A stretch of DNA of 64,000 nt from Symmetrospora coprosmae (lineage: Eukaryota; Basidiomycota; Cystobasidiomycetes; Symmetrosporaceae), in NCBI GenBank assembly GCA_008802785.1, contig VUYT01000021.1, forward strand, positions 1-64,000, given 5' to 3'. Below, piece after piece: positions 10,938-22,562 of the stretch. A program made the position numbers and the translations under genes. How positions within the stretch are numbered: position 1 is the stretch's first letter; each line of letters begins with the position of its first letter. Below the pieces are notes generated by a model, which had not been told where the DNA came from, searched no databases, and was given only the letters and a program-made list of their open reading frames with translations.

Positions 10938-13213
10938 CTACGCAGGCGGACCACCCTGCTTTGCCATCTTCCTGTCGTTCCCTCTCCTCCGCACGTCCGA
11001 CTGATGCCCTCTGCCGCCTTTTGGGCCGCCGCCTCTGCCTGGTCCTCCTCGTCCTCTGCCGCCACCGGGCGCACCACGAACACGTCCCCGCCCTGGTGGC
11101 CCTTCGCTCCCGCTTGCACCCCTGCCCTCCGCCTGGCTGTCGTCCGCATCAGACGCATCAACTACCACCCGGTTGCCTCTGAACTCGCCCGCTTTCGCGA
11201 GAATCTTGTCCTTGCGCGGGTTGCGCTCCAGCATCCGCGCCCAGCCTTCAATCTGCTCATCCGAGAGCTGCGTCTCCTTCTTGAGCTCTGCACGCTGAGC
11301 TGTCTTGCGCTGGTCTCGTGCAAATGTGGCAGGACTGGCGAGATAAAGCGCCAGGAAGCGCGCCTCCACCGCAGCGGACAGGCCTGATGGTGCCAAAGCG
11401 GGCGTCGCTGCTCCAGAGCGTGCCGGCGTCGGCGCACCGCTTGCTGTCCGCCGCTGATGACGTTCCGCCTCCTCCTCGGCATCGCTCTCCTCGTCGACAT
11501 CGTCCTTGACGCGCACGCGCCCAGACCCATCCTGCTCGTCTCCTCCCAAGTCCTCGATAAAAGCGGCCGAGGCGCCCGCTCCGCCTTCCTCCTCGTCTTC
11601 ATCCTCCGAGTCGTCCGCGTGCTCCGCAGCATACATGATGGCTGCCTTGAGCTCGTCCGGCAGGAACGAGTCGTTCGCAATGTCCTGCTTGCCCATGTGC
11701 AGCTTCGAAACGTCTAGCCTTTCGTCAAAGACGTTGCGGCGCGCTTGCGCAAAGGCGGACTTGCCGGGCGCTGCTGAAGGTGCTGACTGGCTTTGGGCGA
11801 ACGCGGGCGCGGAGGCGGACAGGCCAGACGAGGCGGCGGGAGAGGCGTCCGGGTGCCCTTCGAGAATCATGCCTACTGCATTCTCCACCTTGTCCTGATC
11901 TGGCAGACCAGCAAAGCTCGGGTTGGATAGCAGGCGCTGGATGAGCTCTGGAGGCGTGTCTGGCAGGATGGCCTGTATTTGAGCTATCAAGGACGACTCC
12001 TGCAAACGGAAATGAGTGTTAATCGTAGGTTCAAGGCTGAATTGATGACTCAAGTGATCATGCTACGTACTGTAGAAGCTGCGCCAGCCTCGGCCCCGTT
12101 GGTAAGATCTCGCTTCTTGCCCTTGTCTGCCCGCCTAGCCTTCTCTTCGCCGCCATTGTCCGAGACACGAGTGCTACCCTTGCCCTTTCCTCCTTGCTCG
12201 AACAGATCCAGAGCATCATGTACCTGCTCGTCTCCCGGCAGGAGATTAGCGAGCACGTTCGCAATGTACGCTCTTTCCTGCTCGGCGATCTGCGTGTTCT
12301 CTCGGAGGAGATGTGATGCCTCGTAGACGTGTTCTGCGTCCGCCAATAGCGGCACATTGACGTATGAAGTGAGCGGGAGTTGTGAGAGATTCACAGGGAG
12401 ATCCGGGGCGGACGCCTCGCCTTCGAGGAGGCCGAGCAGCTCCTCCGCGCCCAGTCTTGGCAGATGCGAGGCAAAGAAGCCAAGGAGGTCCCGCTTTGCC
12501 AGGATAGACTGATGCAGTACCGTGTCATTGCTCGATATAGCGGCCAGTGATGATGGAGCGAAAGGGGCGATGAGGGTGGGGAGCAATGTGTCGTAGAGCA
12601 GCTGGACGGTCGACCAGAGGCTCGAGGCTGAGCTGGAGCGCACGGGCAGATCCCGCATACTCGAGCTCTCGCTATTTGCAGCGAATACTATGCAGAGGCC
12701 CTTGATGGCCGCTCTGATCCTGCGCAACTGCGCCAGCCGATTCTCCGTGCCCGACGCCTCGAGCTCGCTCTTCCCGACATCACGCAGCGCGCCAATGTAG
12801 CTCGCCAGGACCTGCGTCTCGAGCGCGCGCGCCAATGACGGCTTCTTGAGCAGCAGATCCGCTACTACTTTCCTTGCGAGCGCGGCAGATTGCACTGCGT
12901 GTTTGTCGGCTGCATGCGGAGGCGAGAAGTACACGATGACGAAATCGTGCAGCGAGCTGATGTCAACGGGACTGGCGGACGTCGAGAGCTGCGCAAAGCG
13001 GTGGAAGCAGGCCAGTACTGCGAGACGGAGCGGTGCGCCATTTGGCGTATGTGCGCGGTCATCTGCCGACAAGACGAGTGCCGCACAGCGCGAGAGATGT
13101 CTGGCGACAAGGCGATGAAGCGAGCTCGCTGAAGCTGCAAAGGCGGCTGGCGGCTGCGCAATAGCTCGGAGGATGAGCGCGAGCAGCCGCTCGTCGTCGC
13201 TGTGAAGAGTCAT
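10938..13213 (-). CDS. ASCC2/Cue3-like CUE-domain protein
   Basis: Two exons (12071-13213, 10938-11999) join in phase to 734 residues. The second exon opens with a CUE ubiquitin-binding domain: ESSLIAQIQAILPDTPPEL, then RLLSNPSFAGLPDQDKVENA. It is followed by RRNVFDERLDVSKLHMGKQ, which matches the RxNVFxxDxFDxxxxDxSxxHxGK segment of human ASCC2 and yeast Cue3. The first exon is a helical region like the ASCC2 N-terminal domain. ASCC2/Cue3 works with the helicase Slh1/ASCC3 in the ribosome-quality-control trigger complex, which splits collided ribosomes marked by ubiquitin. The C-terminus is Gly/Arg-rich (GRGGPGRGGG) and probably binds RNA. I chose the ATG at 13213 because upstream in-frame codons lack one. 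The gene is divergent from F-box protein 1, about 140 bases away. Confidence 0.85.
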
Positions 13214-13350
13214 GTATGCAGATGCGATGTTGTAGGCAGAGGGCAACAGAGGTTCGGGTCACCTCCGGACCAACACGAAGAGAAAGACATCACGAACACT
13301 GACACACCCTTAGATACATATTAATATCTTCATCGTCTAAATCTCACACG

Positions 13351-14737
13351 ATGATCACAATCAATCACCTGCCCGTCGAGATCCTGGAGATGCTGGCTAC
13401 CTACGAGGACATCGAGCAGCAGGACGGTGCGGCACTGCTCGCCGTTCCGACTCTTCTGCACCACGGACTCACTCACTCACTCACTCACTCGTTCTCTTGA
13501 TCCGGCAGTGCTCTCGTTGACGCTCGTAAGCAGGCTCTTCAGCAAGGTCTTCCAGCCGGCACTCTACAAGGACGAGGAAGTCCAGGTCGGTATGCTGCTC
13601 AAAGGCAGCGACATCGTCCCTGTCATGTGGCCTCCGGGCTTTCACATGGCAATGAGCCAATCGGCAACCATCAGAAGCATAGTCTGGCGCGTTGACCAAC
13701 TGGAAGTCAGAACTCCTTCATGGGATAACACGCCCTATGATGAGCTGTCGAGGCAGCAGGTCGAGTGGGCCCTCTCCCGGCTGGCACCGACGACCCTGAT
13801 TTACTACCTGGAGCTTGACATAGTGGGAGTCGATTCGAAGCTTTACGCCGAGCTATGGCATGTCGTCGAAGGAAGCCTTGTTCTGGCCCGACTCCAGCAC
13901 ATTTCCTACTGTTCGGTCTATTTGCCAGCTTTCCTCCACCCGCCTCTGCTCTGCGTCACCCGTGCCCGCAACACCCTCACGTCCATTCGCCTGCCTGACC
14001 CGCACGGGTGTTGGCTGGAGTGGGCCGACCTGCCCGACTTTCCGCATCTAACAGATGTCGGTGGAGTCGTACTCCATGCATCCAAGGGCAACTGCGACTT
14101 CGCCTTTGCTGTCCTGCGGCGAGTACCAAAGCTGCGCAAGCTTTCGTTGCGTGTGTACATCAATCCCGTCGGTACAGACGTCGTAGCACGGCGACTTGCA
14201 GAGTTGTGCGACATCGTGGGCACGCGGTTATACGAGCTGAAAGTCCAGTACGATATCGACTACGGCTCGGGCTATGACAGTCCTGTACTCCCGCCGTACT
14301 ACACTCCCGACTTCCGGGACTTCATCTCTGTTCGCAAGTTCGGCATCTTTGAATACTCCGGTTTCGGCGGATGGGATCTCGCCCTACTCCCACCGCACCT
14401 CGAGCAGCTCGTCGTCCCCCACGATAAGGGTATCTACCCCGTCCCTCTTGCAGCACAGTTCGTAGAGGCTCTGAGCGACGACAAGTGGCAGGAGGGGCTT
14501 CGGGCGCTGGCTATCGACGTAAATGAGACAGACACCAGCCCCTCTGAGTGGGCGGAACTGCAGGGACTGTGCGAGCGGAGAGATCTGGAGGAGTGCGACC
14601 TGGTGTTGCATGAACGGCACCGTCTCAATCCCACTGAGAGCAGATGGCCCATTCCACCTGGCACTCAGCGAGCATATCGACACTGCGGAGTGTGGCAGAG
14701 GAGCAGCAAGAAGGAGGAGGAGGAGGAGGAGACGTAG
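13351..14737 (+). CDS. F-box-like protein 1 (local family)
   Basis: Two exons (13351-13426, 13509-14737) give 434 residues. The N-terminus INHLPVEILEMLATY is an F-box-like start (LPxEILE), the part that normally docks on Skp1 in SCF ubiquitin ligases. It continues across a phase-1 intron to TLVSRLFSKVFQPALY. The rest is a series of Leu-rich segments like the substrate-binding half of F-box/LRR proteins, for example LAELCDIVGTRLYELKV and LALLPPHLEQLVVP. Three more copies of this architecture lie in the window. The block 'LLPP-L-xL-V ... W-L-xL-L' near the C-terminus is the shared signature. The C-terminal tail is Lys/Glu-rich. The intron contains an ACTC tetranucleotide run. F-box is my best reading of the short motif; the family itself is not one I can name. 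Confidence 0.72.
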
Positions 14738-15237
14738 GACCTTGCGAGCGGCCATGAATGCTGACAGGGCTGTAGCGACAGCATTCATGGCCGTAGCGAG
14801 TTCAGACTGTTCACCGTAGCTCTAAACGAATAAACGAATGACTTCATATCGTCATTATTGAAATACATTCGTTTGTCGTTTGAGCTTGCGAGGATCTCTG
14901 AGACGGGTTGGCTGCTTCTGGCCGAATGCACTCTACAGGCCGGCTATACTGACAAACGAATGCGTTTGAAATACATTCGTTTGCGTTTGGATAGCATTCG
15001 TTTGAGTGTCGGAGAGGGCAACGTCTCTTGGTGGCGTCGCGACCCCGGCCAAGTCACCCGCTCAGGCCCCCTTCTTGCCCACAGCTCAGCTCAGCCCCAA
15101 CACGTCAAAGTAAGCAGCAAGCAGGCAGGACCTACACGACAGCATCCAGCATCAGTGCACGTTGTTCATCGCCCCATCTAGACCGCAGCCTCCCCCGAAA
15201 CGGCCGCGGCCCTCTTTGAACGCCCACGTCGCCGTCC
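14738..15237. other. Intergenic region upstream of VTS1
   Basis: This 500-base gap separates F-box protein 1 from VTS1 and should hold the VTS1 promoter. Its main content is a set of CATTCGTTTG boxes described in a separate entry. From about 15,040 the sequence turns C-rich and AG-poor, like a transcribed leader. Confidence 0.5.
14824..15004. repeat. Cluster of CATTCGTTTG boxes in both orientations
   Basis: CATTCGTTTG occurs at 14866-14875, 14974-14983 and 14995-15004. Its complement CAAACGAATG is at 14953-14962, with shortened forms AAACGAAT at 14824-14831 and AAACGAATG at 14832-14840. An 18-base copy (TTGAAATACATTCGTTTG) is exact at 14858-14875 and 14966-14983. It lies 230-410 bases before the VTS1 start codon, so it could be a promoter element array. 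A remnant of a small repeat is the alternative. Confidence 0.75.
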
Positions 15238-17910
15238 ATGTCCGTCCGCGGCACGTCCAACTCGCCTGCGAACAACGATACACGCGGGCACGCTCCATCC
15301 AGGTCGATAGGTGCATCCCCTCAGCTTGGAGGAATGGCGTCTGCAGGAGGCGGCGGTCTCTCGCCCAGCCCAAACAGCAACGCGGCCCGGTTCCGCGCGT
15401 CCATCGACGCAGCCAGGACCCTGTACTCGGGCAACGGTAGCAACCTGCAGCCTGGATCTGCAGCTGGCAGTCCATCGCTGGGGAGTGGGTTCCCGCAGAG
15501 GTCGGCTGGCCCAGGTGGCAGCAGGCGGCCTGCGAGCGACCTCCTGAACAACTCGATGGGCGCGTTTGGGAACGGCCCTGCCACAGGCAACATTGGAGGA
15601 GGGTTTGGAGCGAGCATGGGCGCGTCTGGCATTGCCGAGAGTGGGTGACATCTCTCCTGCCGAATGCGAACAGCACTGACACGCCGTGACCCTCGCAGAC
15701 GACGCCATCGACAAGTGGTTCGAGGACCTGCACCACTACGAGGCCACTCTTGAAGAGATGGCCGCAGCTTCGCTCGACCAGTCCTTCAAGGAGGAGCTCG
15801 GCGCCATTGAGCAGTGGTTCCGCGTCCTGTCCGAGGCAGAGCGCACCGCCGCCCTCTACAGCCTCCTCCAGACGAGCTCCCAGGTCCAGATCAGGTTCTT
15901 CATCACCGTCCTGCAGCAGATGGCCCGCAGCGACCCGATGAACGCGCTGTTGTCCCCTGCCAACCCCCAGCAAGGTGCGTATCCGGCACTCCCACTTTGC
16001 AACGCCTCGGCTGACACGTACGCTCCCCCAGCATCCATGGAGGCGCAGATGGAGGCGAAACTAGCTAGCCTAGGCCTCAAGTCGCCTGCGTCTCCCGTCA
16101 TCCGCCAGTTCGCTCGCCAGTCGCTCGGAGCCGACGCAGCAGCAGGCTTCCTCTCGCCCAGCGCGGCCATGCTTCAGCCGCCCCAGTCGGCCCGCAGCGT
16201 CTCCGGCTCGTCGGCCCCGCCGCCGTCGTCCGGAAACGATGACGGGCAGTTCGCCGGCGACGTCCTGGCCCAGCAGCGGGCCAAGCTCAACGCCAACGCC
16301 GCCAACCGCATCTCTGCACCGGGATCGCTTCTGTCCGCCGACAACTCGGTGAGGTCGCCGCTCTGGAGCCAGGCCAACTCGGAGCAGGTCGCCGAGCAGA
16401 GGCGCTCCCCTTCGCCTGACGCCCGAAGCAGGCCCGCGTCCATGATCTCGGACCACGGCCTGCCCAGCCACGCCGCAGGCATCAACCGCCCGTCCTCGTC
16501 CGCCTCCGCCACCTCTGCCACCGCAGGCAACGCAGCCAACAACCTGTCGCCCAACCTCGTTGCCAGCAGCGGGGCGCGCTTCTCTGGCGGACCCGTCGAC
16601 ATCAACTCTGGCCTGCACGATGTGGCCGGCGCCCAGCTCTCGCCCATGATGGTCAACCCGAACTGGGCCGCCATGATGAACACGCCGCTCATGTCGAGCT
16701 TTGGACCCAACAATAACAACGCCGGCGACGCGAGCGGGAGCTTCCCCAATCTCGCTGCTGCCATGGCTGCTGCGTCCGGTCTCGGAGGCAACGACAAGAC
16801 GAACTGGGCTAGTCAGTCGCAGAATGCCAACGGAATCGTCCTCGACGACGCCAAGAAGTTCAGGAGGAACAGGGCCAGCGACGCAGGGCTCGAGGATGCC
16901 GTCCCGGGCGTCCTCTCTGGCATGTACGACCCGGCCAAGCAGAGCAATGGCAATGGCAATGCTCGTGGCAACGCTACAGCCATGGCGGCCCAGCAGAACT
17001 GGCGCAACGTCAACGGGCTCAATCAGAACCAGGGGCAGGGTCAGACCCAGCAGACGCAGAATTCGCCCCTGCCTCCCTCGACGGCGAGCATGCACTCGCC
17101 GGACCTGTCCAACCTCGCCAATCTCGCTGCCATGCAGGGCATGCAGTCGCCCCAGGTTGCAATGGCCAACCTCCTTGCGGCGCAGCAGCAGATCCAGCAG
17201 CAGATGCAGCTCCAGCAGATGATGGGCATGGCGGGCATGTCGAGCCCCATGAACATGAACATGATGAGCGCGCTGCAGAACCAGCAGATGCTCAGTCCAG
17301 GTGAGCGCGCTCGCTCCTTCGGCTGCTATTCGAGAAGACTGACACCTTCCTGCAGCCCTCGCCCAGTTCGGGATGATGGGCATGCCCCAATCGGCCTCCT
17401 CCAACAGCTCAGCCCAGGCCCAAGCTCAGTCGCAGGCCCGGCGCTCGCCGCGCCCGCAAGCCTCGAGCGGCGTATTCCAGAGCGGAGGCGCGTTCGGCGG
17501 TGCCGGCGCCGCCTCCAAGCCAGCCAACGCCACTGCACCCGTCGTCCCCGGCTCGGGCGTCAACCCGGACGAGGCAATTGACCTCTCCCTCCTCTCGGAC
17601 GTTGCGGCGTGGCTGCGCAGCCTCCGCCTGCACAAGTACACGACGACGTTCGAGCGCAGCAACTGGAGGGAGATGGTCGCCATGGACGATGCAGCTCTGG
17701 AGGCAAAGGGCGTCGCTGCACTTGGAGCCAGGAGGAAGCTGCTCAAGGTCTTTGAGAACGTCAGGAACGCTCAAGGGATCCCGGTGAGTCTTGGTCGTAT
17801 ACAAGACCCCGACTGGAATGGGACAACAATGCTGACATGCTCTTTGTCCGCAGCACCCGCCTGGAACGGAGCGGTCTGTCAGTCCCAACCCGGGGGCGGG
17901 CAACGAGTAG
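15238..17910 (+). CDS. VTS1: SAM-domain RNA-binding protein Vts1 (Smaug family)
   Basis: Five exons (15238-15640, 15699-15974, 16032-17300, 17356-17783, 17854-17910) give 810 residues. Vts1/Smaug proteins bind stem-loops of the CNGG type in mRNAs and recruit the Ccr4-Not deadenylase. The C-terminal SAM domain (about residues 728-790) includes [18 protein letters not shown] and [16 protein letters not shown]; the basic GARRKLLK helix is the RNA-binding surface in yeast Vts1. A second conserved block near residues 135-225 ([19 protein letters not shown], then [11 protein letters not shown]) matches the N-terminal Vts1 homology region. Between them is a long Gln/Asn/Ser/Ala-rich low-complexity stretch, with runs like [16 protein letters not shown], suited to P-body or prion-like assembly. 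It is convergent with the HAD phosphatase on the other strand. Confidence 0.93.
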
Positions 17911-18087
17911 GCATCACAGTCTGCACCATCAGAAGGATCAGTGTTACGAGGCACATAACGACACGAACTCTCTGTCTACTGCATCTTTTCGAACTCCCAC
18001 TCCAGTGCCTCCAATGCTGGCCGGCGCCTTTTCTCTACGGATGCTGTATGGACGCGATACCCAAGGATAATTGCTTGTCGGACAATG

Positions 18088-19410
18088 CTACTCGCTCTGG
18101 ATGTCGCGATGCGCCTGCACGAGCATATCACTGATTTGGCCCAACGAGTTTGCGACATAGTCGGGTCGCGCTCTGGTCTTGCCAACGTCCTCGAGCTTTG
18201 ACGATCCGGAAAGGACCAATAGCGACTTGACGTGACCGTCGTTGGCGAATGTAATGTCTGTCTCGAGTCTGTCGCCGATCATGAGCGTACGCTCGCGCTT
18301 GAATCCCATGCTGGTTCATAGTGTCAGCTGCGGTCACCCGTCGCACACAGAGGGCACCCACCGAACGAGAACGGCGTCCATGAGTGGCTGATTCGGCTTG
18401 CCAGCGACAATGACAGGGCCCTTTGCTGCCAGACGCAATGGAGCAGCGATGGCGCCCTCGCCTGCTGCAGTGCCGCCGTGGTGCAGCGGAACTTGCAAGT
18501 CATCATTCGAGAGCAGAAGCGCGCAGCCGGGATTCTGCGCGTTGTGTCAGCTTGAATTCTGCCGGACGTCTGGCTTCACTCACATGCGTCAAGTAGTTGA
18601 AGGCCTTGCACATCTTCTTGTCTGCAGGCCGAGTGTCAGTAGCTGGGGTTATCTCCGTACTAAGTATACCCACAGTTGTAGTGCATGTCGAAAGAAACGA
18701 GAACCACGCCAATCTCCGGCTTTGCCTGGATAGCGGAAAAGTCCTGGGGCGGCATGGGTACCATGTCTTCAGGGTCCGTTCCACCCGTCCACTGAAGACC
18801 CAGCTCGGCCAGCTCCTCCTCGAGCGCTTTCTGGCCGATTAGGTAAATACCGCGTCGCTCCTCGGGCAGGCTAGGCAGGAGGACGTCCTTCAGGTAGCGC
18901 GCACTCGCCGTTCCAGATGTGAAGATGTGGTCCTGCGGGGAAGGATTAGCTACGCGATGGGAGAGGGGTAGGGACACGCACCATGGGCACATCGATACCG
19001 AGACTTTTGAACTTGTCCGCGTAAGCTCTTCGCGTAGAAGTCGCATTGTTTGAAACACACGCCACACCGAGGCCATGAGCGCGGAACATGTCGATGGTTG
19101 CCTTCGCGTTTCCTATGAGGCTGTTCTCGAGCCAGATGACGCCCTATGACAGCAGCATCAGCGGGAATCAGGCGATAAGAGAGAGAGAATGCGCAAGCGC
19201 ACATCGCAGTCGAGCAGTACGTGGTCGATATCCTGGAGCAGCGCCTTGAAGTCTGGGATGGAAATAGATGCGTAAGCCGCGAGCGGGCGGACTTCGGGTG
19301 GGCGCGTTCCAGCAGAGGGGCGCATGGCCACTGTTGCAGCAGATTCGCGCACCGTCCACGGTCTTCAAAGTCTTGTAGTCATTTGCTCCATTGGTTGCGG
19401 AGCCGTTCAT
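18088..19410 (-). CDS. HAD-family phosphatase A, PHO13/phosphoglycolate phosphatase type
   Basis: Seven exons (19353-19410, 19203-19291, 18982-19143, 18674-18932, 18584-18621, 18362-18534, 18088-18310) give 333 residues. All four HAD motifs are present: HVLLDCDGVIW (nucleophile Asp and acid/base Asp), CVSNNATSTRRAYADKF (motif II), VAGKPNQPLMDAV (Lys) and LMIGDRLETDITFAND (metal-binding Asp pair). The cap between motifs II and III has the GGTDPED and SFDMHYN patterns of the 4-nitrophenylphosphatase/2-phosphoglycolate phosphatase subfamily. Yeast Pho13 is a cytosolic metabolite-repair enzyme that clears 4-phosphoerythronate and 2-phospholactate. This copy is the most divergent of the three here. 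It is transcribed away from copy B. The exon holding motif II is 162 nt, the same as in copy B. Confidence 0.9.
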
Positions 19411-19789
19411 GGTGTTGTCGGAGTCGGACAAGCGGGCAATGACGTGAAGGCTTCAAAAGGCTGGCAGATCAACGGAGAGCTAGAGGAGGGCACCGAAGCT
19501 GCGCGAGAGGGACTCTAGTGCGTGAAGGTGTCAGAGGAGCTGCGTCAGTCTGCGGAGTATTGGACGAAGGGCAACCGAACATGCAGACATGTCTCCAGCC
19601 CGGAGCAGGTCCGAGGCAATCTGGAAGTCACAGGCCTCTTCCCTCCCAACGCACCCTCTGGGATTCGCACTCTTTCGCCTTTCCCTGACGACAGTCTCAT
19701 CCGCTGACGGTTCCATCTCCCTTTCCACCTCTCTGTCCATCTCTTTTATTCGGCGTCCTCCAACGCGTCTGCCTGCGCGGTCCCACAAG
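19411..19789. other. Shared promoter region of HAD phosphatases A and B
   Basis: This 379-base gap separates two divergent paralogous phosphatase genes and should hold both promoters. From about 19,675 there is a C/T-rich leader before the ATG of copy B. I recognise no named binding site. Confidence 0.5.
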
Positions 19790-21040
19790 ATGACCTCAGA
19801 CAGCTCCCGGCGCCTCAGCTCAAAAGAGCAATACCAACAGCTTCTCGACGATCACGATCACTGGCTCTTTGACTGCGATGTACTGCATCTCTCTTCCTCT
19901 CATTCCTGATCGTCGCTGAGTGTGCTGCTGCAGGGCGTCATCTGGCACGGCGACCGGCTCATCCCAGGCGTCGTCGAGTTCCTCAAGCTGCTCCGCAAGC
20001 TCAACAAGACTACCGTGTTCGTCACGAATAATGCGACAAAAAGCCGGGAGCAATTCAAGCAGAAGTTCGACAAGCTCGGCGTCCAGGCCAGCGTGGTGCG
20101 TCCGTACTACCTTGGACGGCTGGACCCTCACTGACCAGTGCGATAGGACGAGATCTTTGGCTCAGCCTACGCTTCAGTGGCCTACCTCAAGTACAACCTG
20201 AACTTCCCGCCCGACAAGCGCGTCTACGTCATCGGGGAAGCGGGTCTCGAGCACGAGCTGGAACTCGAGGGAATCAAATTCGTGGGCGGGACAGACCCAG
20301 AAGAGAACCAATTCTTCCCGAGCATGGATTTTGTGGGTTGTGGTAGTGTACCGCCTGAGCGTCTGCCGCTGGTGGACCGGTTTGAAGGCGTACCGTGCTG
20401 AAGGCGGGTCCCTGGGTATACGTACCCCGCTCGGACTCTTCCACAGTCCGCCGTGAAAGCAGACCCGTCCATCGCTTGTGTAATGTGCGGTTTCGATTCA
20501 AAAATAAACTATCACAAGTTAGCGAGAGCGCACAAGTTCCTCCGCGAAAACGAGGGCATCCACTGGATCTTGACGAACGATGATTCGACCTTCCCGACCG
20601 AGGACGCCCTGTACCCCGGCTCAGGCGCTATTTCGGCCCCGCTTCGTTACGCTCTACCTCATCTCAAGCCGACCGTCATTGGCAAGCCCAACGAGCCCTT
20701 CATGGTCGCCATCGAAAAGATCCACAAGATCGACAGGAAGCGGACCATCATGGTCGGAGACCGGTGGGTGGGGATGTCTGTCCGCGCGCGGAGACGCATA
20801 CTGAGACAGTCAGACTCCCGCAGACTCGACACGGATGTGAGCAATGTCCCTGAGCCCCTCGCTTATCTCCATCGGCTGATGTTGTCTCTACAGATTTTGT
20901 TCGGGTTGAACTCGGGCACCTCTACGCTGATGGTCCTGACAGGCGTGAACAAGCTGCACGAGTTCGAGGCGGAGGACGCGCCCATCAAGCCACGCTACTA
21001 CGCAGACAGCTTGGGCGATTTATCCATCCTGGCTGAGTGA
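19790..21040 (+). CDS. PHO13: HAD-family phosphatase B, PHO13/phosphoglycolate phosphatase type
   Basis: Six exons (19790-19879, 19934-20095, 20147-20332, 20447-20763, 20824-20836, 20894-21040) give 304 residues, the usual size of Pho13. Motifs in order: HWLFDCDGVIWHGD, VFVTNNATKSREQF, VIGKPNEPFMVAI and TIMVGDRLDTDILFG. The cap has LEGIKFVGGTDPEENQ and VMCGFDSKINYHKLARAH. It should hydrolyse small phosphate esters in the cytosol, such as 2-phosphoglycolate or toxic side products of glycolysis. The fifth exon is only 13 nt and encodes the metal-binding LDTD of motif IV, so its correct splicing is needed for activity. Of the three copies I judge this one closest to standard Pho13; the gene symbol is therefore tentative. 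Confidence 0.92.
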
Positions 21041-21384
21041 AGGAGGCGACACCACCCAGCTCCAGCTCAGCGAGGCACGTGCGAGCCCGGAAGGTAAGAG
21101 GCATAGAGGGAAGAGCGCGCATTCAGTGTAGACATCTGCAACGTAGACTGGCGAGCAAGTCCAATGCGCACAAGCCCGTTCAACCCGTCCGTTCCCGGCA
21201 AGCACCGGCCGCCAAATTCTCGGATGACGCCCGTGACGCCTTTGGCGTTGCGGTCCTTCGCATCACGACAACTCTGACCGTTAAACAAGTCCCCTCGAAC
21301 GCGCACACTCCTTTTCACTGTCTAAACTGTCTCAGACACCCTTCCCTCTTCTCTCTCCCTTACTCGCTGAGCACGTCCGCTACC
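21041..21384. other. Gap between HAD phosphatases B and C
   Basis: This 344-base spacer lies between two tandem paralogues and should hold the terminator of B and the promoter of C. The last 80 bases are C/T-rich. I see no other feature. Confidence 0.5.
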
Positions 21385-22562
21385 ATGCCGCCTCGCAAAC
21401 TGAGCTCGCCGGAAGAGTTCGAGCAATTGCTGCAAGATCATGACACATATCTGTTTGACTGCGACGGCGTCATCTGGCACGGGATGGAGCTCATCTCTGG
21501 CGTCCTCCAAGTCCTGAACATGCTCCGGGCGCGGGGCAAACAGATTTGCTTCGTGACGTACGGCGGACCTTCTCGCAGCTGTTTTCTGGCCTCGACTGAC
21601 GTTTGACATCCGTAACCGACGCTCTGCTCGCAGCAACTCTGCCTCAAAGTGCAGGAAGGACCTCCGGCAGAAGTTCATTACGCTCGGGATTGATGTCAAG
21701 CTGGTCCGTCTGTCCAGCCCGATCTCCTTTGCTGCATCAACACGCTCACTCTGGCAATCATACAGGACGAAGTGTTCAGCTCTGGCTTTGCCGCCGTCGC
21801 GTACCTCAAGTACGTGCTGAACTTTCCCATCCACGAGAAGAACGTCTTCGTCATCGGAGGAGAAGGCATCGAGCGCGAGCTCGAACTCGAAGGGTTCTCG
21901 TACAAGGGCGGCACGGACCCAGCGCACAATGTCCTCGGCCGCGAGGACTGGTTTGTGGGTGTGCTCGTCTATTTTGCACGGGATCAAGCTGACTTTCAGG
22001 ACTCGGCAGCCCAACATTGGCACCGACCCGTCAATAGGCGCAATTCTGGCGGGCTTTGACGGATACTTCAACTACATGAAGCTTGCAAGGGCGCATTCTG
22101 TTTGTTGCACGTTCTGCCGTGCCTTCCGTATCCAGCCCGCCCACAGCTGACCCCACAGAACGCCACCGACAGTACATCCGAGAGAACGGCGCGCACTTCA
22201 TCATGACGAATGACGATCACCTCTACGCAGGACCAGATGGACGAGTCTACCCGGGTGCAGGGGCGCAGAACGCTGCGCTCGTCTGCGCTGTCCGCGACAT
22301 TGTCAAGCCGACAGTCGTTGGCAAGCCGCACAGCCAGCTGCTGGACTCGATAGAGAAGGTGCACAAGCTCGACAGGAAGCGGACAATCATGTTTGGGGAT
22401 CGACTCGACACGGACATTCTGTTTGGCAAATCCGGGGGAGTGTCAACTTGTCTGGTCCTCACTGGCGTCCACCAGGAGAAGCACCTGCAAGCGAGCGAGG
22501 ACCCGATCTGTCTTCCAGACTTTTGCATCACCAGCCTGGGCGATCTGAGTGTTATAGCATAG
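21385..22562 (+). CDS. HAD-family phosphatase C, PHO13/phosphoglycolate phosphatase type
   Basis: Five exons (21385-21557, 21634-21703, 21766-21954, 22010-22099, 22173-22562) give 303 residues. Motifs: TYLFDCDGVIWHGMEL, CFVTNNSASKCRKDL, VVGKPHSQLLDSI and TIMFGDRLDTDILFGK. The cap includes LEGFSYKGGTDPAHN and LAGFDGYFNYMKLARAH. The intron that splits motif I in copies A and B is missing here, and the LDTD microexon of copy B is fused into one long exon. The junction at 22099/22173 uses a GTTTGT donor and was chosen because it aligns KLARAHSYIRENG with KLARAHKFLRENE of copy B. The order and similarity suggest a tandem duplication of B followed by intron loss or gain. A different substrate is possible. 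Confidence 0.9.

Noticed and set aside
13467-13493. ACTC tetranucleotide run
   Set aside because: A simple microsatellite within the intron of F-box protein 1; no other function is suggested.
16070-17404. Open frame of 444 codons on the minus strand across VTS1
   Set aside because: It is antisense to a well-supported gene; the length comes from high GC and codon bias. No domain is visible.
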